From: Cocos nucifera
Taxonomy: Eukaryota; Streptophyta; Magnoliopsida; Arecales; Arecaceae
Length of the DNA: 64,000 nucleotides
NCBI GenBank assembly: GCA_006176705.1
Contig: QRFJ01001916.1
Location: 186,001-250,000, forward strand
Direction of reading: 5' to 3'
Under the pieces are notes generated by a model. It was not told where the DNA came from and did not search any database. It saw nothing but the letters and a program-made list of their open reading frames with translations. Below, one piece after another: positions 20,919 through 33,735 of the stretch. The translations under genes and the position numbers were made by a program. Within the stretch, counting starts at the first letter, position 1. Each line of letters begins with the position of its first letter.

Positions 20919-21977
20919 ATGTCGAGCCTCGGAGGTCTCGTCAAGACCCTCGCCATGAAATCGGAGACTGTGTTCCAGACTTACCGCCGGGACCTGGAGG
21001 AGTTCCGCTCTGGCCTGAAGAAGGAGACTGCGGCGCTCCGGGCGGCCGCCGCCCGCGTCGTACGCGACCTCCCGTGCTCCCTCGAGGCCGGCGCCACCGC
21101 TGCTCAGGAGTCCGTCGGTGGCTCCGTCGCCGGGATCCTCGCCCAGGGCCGGGAATCTCTCCTCCACCCCCGCGAGTCCTCTGTGCCGCAGAAGGCCACG
21201 GAGATCTCGTCCAAGCAGCATAGCAGGTTCGAGGCGCACGTTCTTGCCGTCCGGTGCGATCACAAAACGTTCTTGGAAGAGCCAGAGGATGGGGAGGATT
21301 TCAAGACCTGGAAAATAGGGTTTGAGTTGGCGGAGAAGGAGGAGGAAATTGAGAGGCTTGGATATGAGAATGAGATTCTAAAGGGTGTTATTGAGAAGCT
21401 TGTGCCCGATGTATTGGATTATGAGACCTTCTGGAGTCGGTATTTCTACAAGATTCATATGCTCAAGCAGGCGGAGGATGCCCAAGCGAGGTTCATGAGA
21501 AGGGTTATTTCGAGGGAAGACGAGCAGGAGGATTTGAGTCGGGAGGTGGATGATGATAAGGAGAAGAAGCAAGTAAAAGAAATTAGAGGAGAAGAAGAAG
21601 ACAAGGAGGTGGAGAAAGGAATTTGTGTGGGTTTGGGTTCGATGGAGGAGAAGGAAACCATTCAAAGGTCCCAGGTTGAACAAGCAGTCGAGTCGATAGT
21701 AGGAAATGCTGAAAGAAATGGTGATGTTTGGATATCCATATTGAATGAGAAGATGCAAGAGGAGAAGAAGGTGGAGGCTGGAGAGTGCAAGCTGTCGGAA
21801 GATGATTTTGAGTGGGATGCGATCGAGGATCTTGGGGAGCATGATGATGAGATAGTGGTAGGTCCCAGTGAAAGTTTGTGTAAGGTGGATTTGCACAAGA
21901 GACTTAGTGCTGCTGAAGAGGATGACGTTCTGAGCTGGGACATTGAAGATGATGATGATGAACCCACTAAGCCTTGA
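20919..21977 (+). CDS. BSD-domain-containing protein, intronless
   Basis: 352 codons. Residues 1-50 are helical ('SETVFQTYRRDLEEFRSGLK'). Residues 50-100 are an Ala/Gly/Ser-rich linker. A BSD domain spans about 127-190, with its marks 'DFKTWKIGFEL' and 'FWSRYFYKIHMLKQAED' (the Trp, the FW pair and the YF pair are all present). After about 200 the tail is very acidic and Lys/Glu-rich, probably coiled coil, ending 'LSWDIEDDDDEPTKP'. The plant family has this same N-terminal helix, central BSD and acidic 'SWDIEDDD' tail, so the protein looks full length. BSD domains occur in TFIIH p62, synapse-associated proteins and plant proteins of unknown role. A specific function cannot be assigned. An alternative start at 20607 is in frame. 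Codon use and balanced G+C contrast with the AT-rich surroundings. Confidence 0.88.
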   Translation: MSSLGGLVKTLAMKSETVFQTYRRDLEEFRSGLKKETAALRAAAARVVRDLPCSLEAGATAAQESVGGSVAGILAQGRESLLHPRESSVPQKATEISSKQHSRFEAHVLAVRCDHKTFLEEPEDGEDFKTWKIGFELAEKEEEIERLGYENEILKGVIEKLVPDVLDYETFWSRYFYKIHMLKQAEDAQARFMRRVISREDEQEDLSREVDDDKEKKQVKEIRGEEEDKEVEKGICVGLGSMEEKETIQRSQVEQAVESIVGNAERNGDVWISILNEKMQEEKKVEAGECKLSEDDFEWDAIEDLGEHDDEIVVGPSESLCKVDLHKRLSAAEEDDVLSWDIEDDDDEPTKP

Positions 21978-24900
21978 AATTTGGCTCAAGGAATGTTGGC
22001 CATTGAATTTATTATGCATATATGTCCATGTTTAGATTTTCTTGCTTTTGAATAGGTCTGCTTTCGATGGTAATTGTTTAGGTTTTGTTATTTGTTTTCA
22101 TTAAATTGGATATATATATATATATATATATGTATTTGGCTCAAGGAATTAATAACATCGGATATTAGTTGGGCATGTTTCCCTCTTATCTGTTTCACCG
22201 ATATGGAGTGTTGTTTGCAATTTAAGTTCCACTTAATGCTTTCAAACTCCATGGTTTTTTTCTTAATTTTTATTTGTCTGTTTCTTGTTTAGCTAGGATC
22301 TGAAAATCTTCCATGATAATGCCTAAGAATATGAGCAGTAATTTTCTTGAACCTTGACCGATGCTTGTCCCTATCTCTTGTTTATTCTTTATACCATGAA
22401 TAACTCCATGATATATTACCATTTTTGTATCTTTGGAATCTTCATAGATATTTTCTTAAAAAAATTGTTAATTAAGCGGTGTTACTGGTTTATAATGGAT
22501 TTTTATGTACTTTCCTGCTTCTTGTTTTTGCTCAGAGGAGTTGATTATTTTCATTGCAGAAAAGAATCCAACCTTCGTTTCTTTAGAAGTCTCAAGTATT
22601 GACACCATTTTTGGTCTCCCTGGTTTCTTACCTAACTAGTGCTGGGTAACTTGTAAATTACAACAAGCATATGCATGTAATGTGCAAAAAGTGCGGATAT
22701 CGTTCAAATATTTATTTATTTTCCCTAGATTATTCATTATGCAATCAAGATGAAAAATCTCTAATTGTTTTGATGGATATGCATTTGGTTGCTCAAACAG
22801 GAATGCCTATGTGTCAAACTTGAGGCTCAGTCTTTTCCATTGATGATAGTGGGCAGCATCATCTTTCATACTTTCATAGGCATCTCAAATAATTCACTTA
22901 AATCTTGGTATCAGAGAATCTATGAAGAAATCCAATAACAGGTATAAGTCAGCAGTCTAATAGTAAAACTAGTTTTGCAAACACTGATTTGCATCATAAT
23001 TGTAATATGAGGTTAGCAAACAAATGCTTTGATATGACCAATGTGTTCAATAGAACTTGTCATGTTGAGAATTAGTAGCATAATTCATTCCATAGGCCTG
23101 TATTGTCCATGCAACCAAACTATGTCAGGACCACTTGATGCATAGGTAGGAAAGTAGTTACAATTGGTTTGGTTGAATCCAGCATTGCCTATCTGGTTAC
23201 CGGTCAATGATTGATTGATTAATTAGCTATGAGAAAAGACTTTTTAGGCTAGTCAGGTTTGCGCACTTAGTTCACGGCTGCTTGGTTTACATGTCTCTGA
23301 AAAATAGTTTTTAAGGCACTTTTTTATGGTTCTAGATCATGTTGTTAGTAGCATTGAAACATCAATCATAGTGGGAGCATTACTGCTTACCCTCCTAATA
23401 TATGCACATAGATATTTATGTGTGCATAGTTGCAAGTGTTCCAAAAGGGCATCTAGAATGTTGCTTGAGTTACATTCTCATGTAAAAAAAAATCAGAAAA
23501 AAGAAAAAAAAAAGAAAAAGAAGAAGTGCCAATTCCTGTACTGCAGACCTTGGTATTAGGTGTGCCACGTGATTTGGTACTCAAAGTTAATTATAATATT
23601 CCAGTGGTTCTTGCTTCTGAGTGCTGCATATTATCAATGGAAGCAAGATGAAACAAAATTACAGGCAAATTATAGGACGGAATGGCTGCTAGCATAGAAG
23701 TTTGCTTGGATCTAGTTCATGCCCAAAGTTCATTTTTTGTACCGAGCTTCTTATTAATAATTTAATTTGTTTTGATTGTATGACTAAGTACCCTTTTCTT
23801 GTCTTGAGATATTTTAGCATCATATTGAAGTGATAGGTCTAGGTTTTGTTGTTGACATGACTTATAGAAATAGTTTAGAAGTGTTTGGAGGTAAAAATAA
23901 ACTAGTGCAAAATATTTACAAGCTACCTGAACAAAATCCTTATCAATGTCTTTATTAACCAAATTTGTCTTGGTAGACTGAATGGTATTGCAAATTGGTT
24001 AATTTTAATACCAGTTCAAAATTCTTAGCAATTGATTGATCCATCTTTTGATGTACATCTGCTTTAGTATGCATGTTCTCCTGTATCGTCTGGTTGACCA
24101 TATTGTTTCATTGTCAGGGAAATATGCAACAAGTTTGGAAATATGTAGTTAAGTAGTTACGCTCCATCAATTTTTGGTCTCTTCATTGCAATAGTCAAAA
24201 ATATAAATGTTGCCTCTTGGGTATATCTAAATCGAACTTAATCGATACTTTGTGGAGCTTGTTGACCATCAAAATAAAATTGTGAAGGTAAAGTTTCACA
24301 ATTTGAGAACATTATTATGCGTCTTAGGAAAAGAATTTAGAAACATGGTTGCATGGAACAAATGTTTTTTAGAACCTCAGTTACAAGAATCAGTTGATTG
24401 TATGGATTAAAAGATGTTATTAAATGTATCTCTGTATTGCTTGATGGATTTCTAGATGGCTACTTCTAAGGTAGTAAGAGGCCAAGGTAACAGAAACCCT
24501 GCTAGTTGATATGCATTTCTTGTCTTTATGAAAATCTTTACCATATGCAAAAAGGTGACTTATTAAAATAAGGACGTTAGATTAGGAGGCTTTTTATTTT
24601 ATGTTGTGGAGAAGTTTCTCATATTCAGATTAGGACTTGCAACAGGGATGAAGTCTGAATAGCAAAAGCAACAGCTGAAGAAAGTGCAGGAATTTTCTTG
24701 TATTTTCATAGACTTAACAAGTAATTCTCTTCCTAGGTGAATTTTAACTAATGAATGGCAACATCCATTTGGCTTCATTCTAACTTAATAAGTTTTTCTT
24801 ATCTTGTATTGATTGAATGTGTGGACCTTGTAAAGACTGGAGAAAAATATTGGAGTTGACGAGTGTTGGTGTCAATGTTCGCATATGGACCGTCGGACAT

Positions 24901-26095
24901 GTAGATCAAGGTTGTGAAAGCATCAAGATGCTATAAGTTTTGCATCAAAGTGAGCATCCAATGTTGCTGAGGTTGCTTTAATGATTGTTTGCTTTAAGTA
25001 CTCCTGTAATTTTGACAACATCTGGTTGCTTGGTTTTACTGCTTATCAAGATTGTGGGGTTTGGGTTGTCTGTGGCATTTTACTTTGACTGTTCTGCTTC
25101 ACAATTCCAAGCACATTTTATGGTGTACGCATGACCTGTGGCGTTCATCTCTTTCTTTAATTGGTGTTGGTATTGAGGCCTTGTTGGAGGGTTTCAGATC
25201 ATTATTTATTCCATGACTTACAGAAACCAGGGCATAACCAGAAATCATAAAGTATAAGGGTGATATCTGTGTACCATTTCATGAACGAGCAAAAGAGTAA
25301 AGGCAAGGTTAGGAGAAAGATCTAAAGCTGCATTTATCCTAGCTAATTTTGGATTCTACATGATCAAGCCTTTGGCAAATCCTCTGGCTCATAATCAATT
25401 TACATAATAAAGGTGTAAATAGTGATTTTCTTATGTGCTCTCTATGCATGATTGTTTAGAATCCTGTGTGGCTTGCTCTGTGTTAGCTTAGCTTAGGGGC
25501 CTCTAAGCAGAATTCTTGGTAGAGATTATCTTACGGTACATTAACAAAAGCAAAAGAACCGATGATATTATGTCTAAACTATACAATGAAGCATTCTTGC
25601 TCTCGCTGTAGATAAGAGATTTCACTAGGAGTTAATATGCAATCAAACAAATTAAGAGGACCTTGGCTAACTCAACCTTTGGAAGAGCTGAATCAGGATT
25701 CACCTTGCATATTGTTTTATCATGACATGATACTGAATGTTGCTTTGCTTCTATTACCGTAATTTGCGTCCAAACAGTTTTGTTTATTTTATTGCAATGC
25801 AATTCACTGAATTGCATTCATAAAATAAAATGTCAATCTAATCTAGAAGATGATCCAATCAGATTTATTACTCGTCTAATTTATATCACCCCCTCCCTAC
25901 CATATACTGCGCAAAAGTCCTAGTGTTCCCATTCAAGACGGGATTGGGCATTCTTGAAGGGGAATAATACGAATTAATCCATTTAAGAGCTATCAAGAAC
26001 CTCCGAGAGGTGTCTTGTGCTGCTACAAGCAGTGATTGATCGATTTTGTTATACATATTTTCAAACTCATATACTTAACAATAGCCTACAATCAG
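21978..26095. other. 3' UTR of the BSD gene, then ~4 kb non-coding DNA
   Basis: The first few hundred bases are presumably 3' UTR and include a (TA)n run at about 22108-22130. The rest is moderately AT-rich unique-looking sequence, T-rich on the plus strand and without repeats that I can match inside the window. No reading frame over ~100 codons, no domain and no splice-consistent exon chain was found. It could be a retained 3' UTR intron, a long non-coding transcript or plain intergenic DNA. Confidence 0.45.
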
Positions 26096-26880
26096 GAATG
26101 ATACATCCAATTCAAGGTGTGTCGAACCATACAGATGGCCAATTGGGATGGTTCCAACTTAAAAAATGGAACAACGGTGAGGAGGAAAAAGACATGAGAG
26201 GAAAAGAGAGAGAGAGAGAGAGAGAGAGAATTAGGAGAGGAAAAGGTTAGAGAGGTCGTTGGAGGCCTACCAAGGCCACTAGAGGGCTATTGAGGCCTTC
26301 AAAGTTCTATTCTCCTTCGTAGAAAGAAAAATAGAGAGAGAGAGAAGAGGAGGGAGAGAGAGGAACGAAAGGAGTGGGAGAGAATAAGGAGGTTGGTGAT
26401 GGCTGTCGGAGGGTCTTAAAGTCTTTCGGATCTTAAAATCTTTCGGAGGATGGGATCTTTCTTCCCACCCTTTGTCGGATCAAAAATAAGAGTGACCATC
26501 CCTATTTCAATCATGGTTCTTTTTTTTCATTATGATCCATGATGAAGTTGGCACCGCTATTGCCGGCTTTACTATCCCACCCTTTAGGGGCTTCCATTGC
26601 CCTCCGACAGCTACTGTGAGCTTTTCCGTCCTCTCCTTCTCCTCCCCCCCTCTCTCTCTTTCTCATGGTTTGGAGTTCCCCACTCCTCCGATCATTGGAG
26701 GGTCTCCGCAGCTCTTTGGCAGCCACTACCGGCATCTCTACTATCTCACTCTCCTTTCCTCCCCTTTTTCTCTCTTTTTTCTCTCTCTGGTTCTCCTTCT
26801 CCCCTGCTTTTTTTGCCGTGTCGATTCGGATCCGGTATGGAATAGTATGAGGGTGTACTAAATTATACCACCAGCCGGCC
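26096..26880. repeat. Purine arm / pyrimidine arm repeat with (GA)n
   Basis: The left part (26190-26400) is GA-rich with a pure (GA)n run at about 26207-26229. The right part (26630-26810) is its C/T-rich counterpart. Both halves carry a GCTGTCGGAGGG motif, at 26402 on plus and near 26608 on the complement, so they look like diverged inverted arms. Frames of up to 130 codons here are Lys/Glu/Arg or Ser/Leu low-complexity artefacts. Confidence 0.4.
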
Positions 26881-27640
26881 AACATAAGATGCGGTTTCGG
26901 CATGATGAATCTTCTCTACATACATGAGTTACATGAATCCTGAAGTTATATACATTAGATTTATGCTTTGAAGTGGAGAAACTTGGGGGTTTTAGATCAA
27001 ACTTCAGAATCCATTTTACCAAGAGGACAAACACCTTAAGCAATGAAATCCTTTATCAAAAGCTAATATCAAACTAGATAATTTCTTGTTAAAAAAAATG
27101 AGAAAACTAGATAGTTACTAAAAACTAGATGAACTGGCCAAGTCATGTATTACTTGACTTCAAAGTCGTGTGCAGGGGCACGGGAAGGGAGCGGGTGACT
27201 TCGGCTGTGCGGAAGGCTCTCATGTTGGTAGGAGTTCGCATGTCGTGGATGTGTATGCGGTGGGCTCTAGGGCCTCCAATCCTATCTGTTACGTGCACAA
27301 CAGCGTGGGGGACTTCATGGCCCCTATTTCGATGGCTTTGGAGGCGCCGATCCAGTGGGTGCACATGTGGAAGAGGCATCGAGCTCTATCGAAAAGGCTT
27401 TAGGCCCTCTTCTCTCTCGCAAGGTGGGGAAAAGCTTTTGATTTGAAAGTCATGAAAAGGCTTTATGCTTAGAGAAGATGAGACATGAGAGCTGGCTTTT
27501 TCATAAAAAAAAAAAAAAAAAAAAGTTCAATCTCAAAAGCAATCTTTTTATCTTTTTGTGCTGGCCCACGATGGAGTAAATATCAATTACTATAGGGTGA
27601 TGGGATAAGCATTATTGCGCCTAAGAAGCCAAGTCAAATA

Positions 27641-27685
<45 letters not shown>

Positions 27686-29132
27686 AGCACGGTGGCTAGC
27701 GGGCGGAGGATCAAGGGCCTCTTGTGGAGGGTTGCTCATAGATGGCTTCGGTCGCGTCCGACGTGCAAGTATTTTCATATTGTTCTGATACGTCGTTTCG
27801 ATCGTAATGGTCTAGATGTATACTCACTTATATGAAGATTACACCATCACAGCGGTAATGTTATGGAGACGGCACCGGTAGAGGATGACACGCACCGAAG
27901 AGGCCTTGATTGGAGGAGGATCATGCAGAGAGGTGGCGGTGCCACCGAACCCGCTTCGGCACGTGGTGTAGAAGGCCGGAGATGCACAGGAAGAGGCTGC
28001 ATATTGCCGATGGATTGCCGGGAGGAGGTTGTGCCATCGATTTGACCTATGATGTCAACGTCAGAGAAGCACGCGGTGCACAGGAGGAGGCCGATCTGGT
28101 CTCGGTGTGTGATGGAGAACATTGGAGATGCACGGGGAGGCGGCAGTGCTGCCGATCCAGCTTTGATGCGCGACGGAGAAGATCTTAGTCTGCCGATGAA
28201 GCGCTGGGAGGTGGCGACACCATCAATCTAGCTTCGGCGTGGCCCGGAGAAGCTCGAGACTGTGCGGGGAAAGTTGCGGATCTGGCGTTGGAGGAGAGTT
28301 GGGCATGCTGGATTGCGGTAGAGCTGGCGACTGTGGGTGCTTTTTTTTTTTTTTAATCTATCACTTGCCGCAGGACGGGACAAGTTGAAAAGGGAAGAGC
28401 TAGTGCAACTTTCAAAGCATACATTTGGTTCGTCGCGTGCCTCCAACAAAGTCAAAGTCAGCAGATCCAAGGTATTCCTACGTCTTCGAGCTTCATATTT
28501 TTAATAATTTTGATGATCAAAATATTTTATATTTTAAAGATTTTACTATTTTTTTATCTGGATGCTATCAAAAATTTTAATTTAAATTTTAAATATATTT
28601 GAATATAAATAAGAAGGCAAGAACAATAAGGGATTTCTATAATCTCTTTTCTTATTTGAGATTTTTTTTTGATTAATTTTTTTTTTTCATCTAGAGCTCC
28701 CCAACTTCGAGCGATAATTTTTAGGCCTCATTAACTGATCAAATCTAATCGAAGTATGGTAGATCTGGAGAGAATTTGATAGAAATATGATTGATCTACA
28801 GATGGTTGGGCTTGATTCGTATTTGGCCATTGGTGGATGATCAGATCCGGTCAGCATTGCAGCAATGCGATAAAATTTTTTTCATTACCCGTGCATCGTC
28901 ATTCCATCGCATCGTTTGGATCGCAATCATCTAGGCATATACTCATTGGACTGGGACATTGAATTGATCCGTGCTTATCTCCGCAGTCGATGGAGGTGGC
29001 GGTGCTGGTGGTGAGGGCGACGTGCGGGCCTTGCTACCGGCATGGGCTCCTTCATTTCTAAAAGAGGTGTCATTGAGATGCTATAAAGAAACTTTATGTG
29101 GCACCATCGTATACTTGCTTTGATGACCTGAT
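26881..29132. other. Intergenic, with poly(A) runs and a diverged repeat pair
   Basis: Contains A-runs at 27507-27524 and 27643-27683. The second is preceded by ordinary sequence and could be a retroposed tail. A diverged repeat pair lies at about 27762-27830 and 28890-28960 (TCGTTT-GATCG-AAT--TCTAG--TATACTCA in common). Medium-GC frames at 27129-27446 and 27863-28188 have no recognisable domain and no homologous structure, so I call no gene. Confidence 0.4.
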
Positions 29133-29450
29133 GTGAAGATTGCACCATTCCTCTATCTATTGTTGTTTGAAACTATTTGTTTTAGAAGCGGAGCGGTGGG
29201 TCTCACGCAGGGGTGCTGGAGTGACCTGCAAAATAAAGTTCGAGCAGGAGGATTTGACTCCAGTAAGGATCTTCCGACTCTCAAATTGGCAGAGAATGAA
29301 GAAGTAATAACGAATTTTCTGAGAGAAATTTCTTTTTTACCTGGATTCTCAGGGCTTATGATATTTATAGAAAAAATGCTTTGTGGACGTTATATTATTC
29401 CGCTAATTTCGGACAATTAATCATGCCATTATGGATGAGATATTCGCTCT
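29133..29450 (-). repeat. Possible gypsy LTR fragment (R/U5 part)
   Basis: 'GACCTGCAAAATAAAGTTC' (about 29222), '..TAAGGATCTTCCGACTCTCAA' in pieces (about 29264) and 'ATATTTATAGAAAA' (about 29360) occur in the same order as in the minus-strand LTRs starting at 53593 and 55022. No LTR ends were found. Only a decayed fragment is likely. Confidence 0.35.
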
Positions 29451-29599
29451 GCGAGATCAAGAGATTCGAATATCTTTTTCTTCTTTATAAGCTGGATGAG
29501 TAGTGTCATCTCATTGTACATGAGAGTTCCATATATTAATTACATGAGTTGTTCAAGAGCTAAGAATATTAGCCTTCATATGCTCTCCATGTGGGGATA

Positions 29600-30679
29600 T
29601 TTATTATTTTTGGCTTTTTCTGCATGGCATGAGTGGTTGCCATATGTGTCAGAAGATCATTAATTGAGATGTCAAAGTAGACCATGTGATGGATGGAACC
29701 CTGATAGAATCTCAGTTGAGTACATATATGGCCAAGTTTTAGCTTGCATAGCTCTTCCCATACCTAAAATAGCTCATCCCATATCTTGGATAGCTCATAG
29801 CAGTAGAGTATAGCCATTCTATAGCTCTTCTAGGATATGAATCCGAAGCATTGAAAAATACCTCCATAATAATACTTGCATGATTTGCCCTTAGATTTGT
29901 GTGGAATAGTTGCATGTTAGAAAGAGATGGTCGCATGTTTCTTCTTCAGTGCAACATAAGGGGCGGAATGGTTGAACATCAATATTCCTTTTCCTTAGAC
30001 TGGTCGCTGTTAGGATTTTCTAATTGTAAATTTCCGTTATATCAATATTATGCATAAAAAGAAACTTTTATTATATCAAATTGTAAATGTACTTTGTGAT
30101 TGGGCATCCCTCTGAATTTGTAATGTTGGTTTCCATTGCTTGGAAAAAAGATAACCACCTTAAAAATCTCAGTTCTTTTCTGGGTTTCAAATAAAACATC
30201 TTAAAAAAAAAAAGAAAAAAAAATCTTAGAAATAGTTTTGGAAACTTAAACTTCTTCAATAAGTCTGGTTGGTTTGTAAATCCTAGCTGGATCTATGAGT
30301 TTGTCTCTTTGTAATGTTGAAACATATCGAAGATACCACAAGAATGTATGACAACGTTAAGTACTTCATGAAGGAATAACTTATAAATTAGGGACTCCGG
30401 TTTTGTCAAACAATGGTATCTGATCTTCTAGAAGATTGCTATGTTTCAATGGATAGATTAATCATGATTTCTCTGTCGTTGGATCTAGCTTAAGGCTTGC
30501 TTGGAGATATAAGCTTATTGTCTCCTGTGATTTTGCCAGGGAGGATCCAATGGCAAAAAATTCTAACCTTAGGATTCCATGCCAAAAAGCAATATAATTA
30601 ATATCAAAAGAACCAGTGAAGCATAAACCTCTGATATGGCCAATAGGCATTGTATGGCAATAAAAGTCTCCATCATAAT
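29600..30679 (-). pseudogene. LINE-type retrotransposon remnant (RT and zinc-binding end)
   Basis: On the minus strand a frame near 30460-30640 reads 'RLEFFAIGSSLAKSQETISL', then '...LYLQASLKLDPTTEKS'. This matches the region of plant L1-type reverse transcriptase after the catalytic F-A-D-D box, with the two Asp replaced (FAIG). Further on (about 29860-30000) 'FRPLCCTEEETCDHLFLTCN' looks like the C-C-x-H-x-C zinc-binding domain found after RT in plant LINEs. Frames are broken throughout. The 5' part is cut off by gypsy element C at 30680. Confidence 0.6.
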
Positions 30680-31698
30680 TATTGGGGATAAATCCCATTC
30701 CTACCGAACTTCAGTTTGATGCTCGGCCTAATGCAACCGGTAGCCATGGAAGAGCTTCAACGGATAAGTCCTCAGCGGCCGAACTCTCCAGCGGTCGAAC
30801 TTCTCAACGGCCGAACTTCAGACAGACTCCCTCAAAAGTCAAACTCCCTCCGTACTCCTTCAGTCGGACTCCCACGAGAGCCGAACTCTCTCCGCGCTCC
30901 TTCAGTCGGACGCTTATAGAAGCTGGACTTTTGCCAAACTTCTTCTTCGATCGAACTCCTCTAGAAGTCGAACTCCTTTCGGATCGCTCCTACAGACGGA
31001 ATCCTCTAAGGACCGAACTCCCTCTGGATCGCTCCTACAGATGGACTCCTCCAAGGGCTGAACTCGTTCCAGATATCTCCTTCGACCGAACTCTTCTTGG
31101 ATGATTCCCTTCAAATGTATCCCCCTTAGGAGTTCGAGCTCACCTGAAATAGATATACGCCGAGATTTTCACCTATGGCTATTGAACCTCGACGGTATGG
31201 CCGCCACTACCAGTCTGGTGGCACATCTCCCTCTGCAATAAGCCCCATGTGGCCCACGATCGAACGACATGGCCACCACTACTGACGACACCACTCTCTC
31301 CATAACCAGCCCCATGCGGCCCACGATCCGTCAGTATGGCTGTCACTATCCATCGGACGATGTCTTCCTCTCTGTACCAAACTCCATGCGGCTCTGAGCG
31401 GCCCACGATCAGACGGTATGGCCATCACCATCAACTCGCTACAAGCTCTGCCTATAAAAAGGGATCCTCTAGATATATTTTCTAGGAGCACTCCTCTCCC
31501 CTCTAAAACTCTAAGCTCATTTCTCATTGCTGAGCACTCCATTTCTGTTGGCCAGAAGAGCTGACTTGACCATCGGAGGGTCCTGCCAGAGCCACCACCA
31601 TCGACTCCGGATGGAATTTTATTTTGCAGGTCACCAACGGCGACCTCATCCTCCTCCACTTCAGCTCGATCCGGCATCAACCAATTTCTGCACCAACA
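30680..31698 (+). repeat. 5' LTR of element C
   Basis: Starts TATTGGGGATAAATCCCATT, with the TG mutated to TA, and ends TTTCTGCACCAACA. It follows the B LTR in plan: CGGCCGAACTTC-type motifs in U3, a TATA box at 31453, and 'GACCATCGGAGGGTCCTGC' in U5. At 1019 bp it is shorter than in B. It is followed by 'AATTGATGCTAGAAAGAGG', a variant of the primer-binding site at 5447. Confidence 0.85.
31453..31460 (+). promoter_or_regulatory. LTR TATA box, element C
   Basis: TATAAAAA sits in the position of the B-type TATATAAA, about 245 bp before the LTR end. Confidence 0.55.
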
Positions 31699-31829
31699 GA
31701 ATTGATGCTAGAAAGAGGGCCCTCTACCCCTGAGGTTCTCCTATTCTTAAAGGAGTGCTCAGCGACGACCTCTCTCTTTCCTCTCTAGAGATCTCTCTTC
31801 TTCCTCTCCAAAATTCTTTTCCAAGAGAA

Positions 31830-32635
31830 AATGCCTTCCAGGAGAGCTTCGATCCGATGATCGACGGCCTCCACGGTCCGATCCAGTCCAGATCCATCTG
31901 CTCTTGCTTTAGTCCCAGCAACTCAGATTTCACTTATACCCACGGTACATGCGGAGCAGTTCAACCTACTGATGTAGTGGATTCAGAGCCTCACCGAGAT
32001 GGTGCAGGCCATATAGCAGCTTTCGGTGGTGACTCCACTAGGAAACCCGCCATCGGGATGTCGAAAATTGGCCCCAAGGAAGAGTACTCGGGCTAACGGA
32101 TCCATCACCCCTGAAAAGGAGAAACAGAGAGTAGAGGATCCATATTCGGATCATGGTTCTCCTCTGAAGGAGACCTTCTCCATTTGTAGCCGGAAGCCCC
32201 CTAAGATCTGCAACCAAGACGACGCCCTCGATCACAGACTGTGAGAGATAGACCGATGGATCGAGGAGCTCAGCCACGTCACCATGGCTCACTTTGACAA
32301 CGTTCGCACCGATCCTCCTTTCTCCCCCCATCTAGAGGGGGATGAAGTTCTTCCCCAGGAGGTTTCATAGGAGGGCGAAATAAAGTTCGGCCACGCTCAT
32401 AACCTTCCCAGCGCAAGCGAGGCCAAACTTCCCCTCGAGCTCATCTTCAAGGAAGCTCCGACAAAGGGGCATGAAGTTCTCCTCCAGAAGATTTCATGGG
32501 AGGGTGGAAAAAAGTTTGGTCGACCTCCCCTCGAGTGCGAGCGAGGCTGAACTCCTTCTCGAGCTCGTTCCGATAGAAGGGCGCGAAGAAGTCCTCTCCC
32601 AGAAAGTTTTACAACTACGCCCCCTCAATGTTTCG
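31830..32635 (+). pseudogene. Gag remnant of element C
   Basis: ATGCCTTCCAGGAGAGCTTC at 31830 matches the gag start at 5559, followed at once by stops. Later pieces such as 'EIDRWIEELSHVT' (about 32248) and 'PPFSP' (about 32318) match gag of B ('SRRIEELRHT', 'DPPFSQ'). From 32370 the sequence uses the same AAGTTCGGCC...GAGGCC repeats as element A and reaches 'YNYAPLNVS' (about 32610), after which homology to gag ends abruptly at the inverted array. Confidence 0.7.
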
Positions 32636-33735
32636 AGAGATGAGAGATCTTTATCTCTAGCCAAGATTGATGCGAGCGCTGCGGAAGGATCTAATCTCTA
32701 AGCCGAGGTTGATGCGGTCGCTCGAAGAGATACTTATCTCTAGCCGAGATTATCAACGATGCGCTTGGGGGAGATCTTATCTCCTGCAGCTGAGGTTGAT
32801 GCGGGAGCTCGGAGAGATCTTATACTCCTGCAGTCAAGATTGGCCCAGACCATCGGGAAGATCTTTATCTCCTGCAGTCGAGATTGATGTGGGCGCTCAG
32901 GGGAGATCTTATCTCCGCAACCCGAGGTTGGCTCTGGACCTTGGAGGAGATCTTATCTCCTGCAATATCGAGGTTGATGCAGGCGCTCGGAGGAGATCTT
33001 ATCTCCTACAGCCGAGGTTGGCCCGGTGGCTCGTGAGAGAATCTTATGTCTCGCAGTCGAGGGTTGACTAACGATCGCTCGAGAGAGATCTTATTCTAGC
33101 CGAGGTTGTCTCGGACGCTTGGAAGAGATTTTTTCTCTAGCCAAGTTAACTACGGTCGCTGGGAGAGGATCTTATCTCTAGCCGAGGTTAACGTGGGCGC
33201 TCGAGCTGAGAGATCTTATCTCTAGCCGAGGTTGACGCGGGCGCTTGAAAGAATCTTATCTCTAGTCGAGGTTGTCATGGTTGCTTGAGAGAGATCTTAT
33301 CTCCTACAGTCGAGGTTGATGCGGGCGCTCAGGGAAATCTTATCTCCTACAGTCGAGGTGTCGACCCTCAGGGGAGATCTTATCTCCTAGCAGTCAGAGG
33401 TTATGTGGCACTTCCAGGAGATCTTATCTCTACCACAACGATGACCAATCGCTCGGGGAGATCTTATCTCCTGCAGTCGAGTTGACACGATCGCTCGGGA
33501 GAATATCTTATCTCTATCAACGTATGATGCGGTGCTCGAAAGAGATCTATCTCTAGCCAGGTTGTCATGGTTACTCGAAGAGATCTTATCTCTAGCCGAG
33601 GTTCCACGGTCCGCTCGGGGAGATCTTATCTCTCTAGCCGAGATTGACACAGTCGTCTCGGAAGAGATCTTAACTCTAGCCGAGGTTGTCACGGTCGCTC
33701 GAGGGAGATCTATATCTCAAGCCGAGTTGACGTAG
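32636..33735 (-). repeat. Hairpin minisatellite of element C, inverted relative to B
   Basis: About 27 copies of a ~40-bp unit with GGAGATCTTATCTCC (variant GAGAGATCTTATCTC) followed by TAGCCGAGGTTGAYGCGGGCGCTCG. This is the reverse complement of the B monomer, and the stem ATCTCC/GGAGAT with a three-base loop is kept in many copies. Copies are more diverged than in B. Confidence 0.85.

Noticed and set aside
20817..21263. Minus-strand 148-codon frame
   Set aside because: Antisense shadow of the G+C-rich first half of the BSD gene.
21378..22019. Minus-strand 213-codon frame
   Set aside because: It is the mirror of the BSD coding sequence (acidic codons read backwards give Ile/Leu/Ser), with no independent support.
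26511..26903. Minus-strand 130-codon Lys/Glu/Arg-rich frame
   Set aside because: Derived from the GA/CT-rich repeat. Composition is explained by simple sequence.
27129..27446. Medium-GC 105-codon frame with overlapping alternatives
   Set aside because: No domain, no splice partners and frames compete on both strands. Not enough to call a gene.
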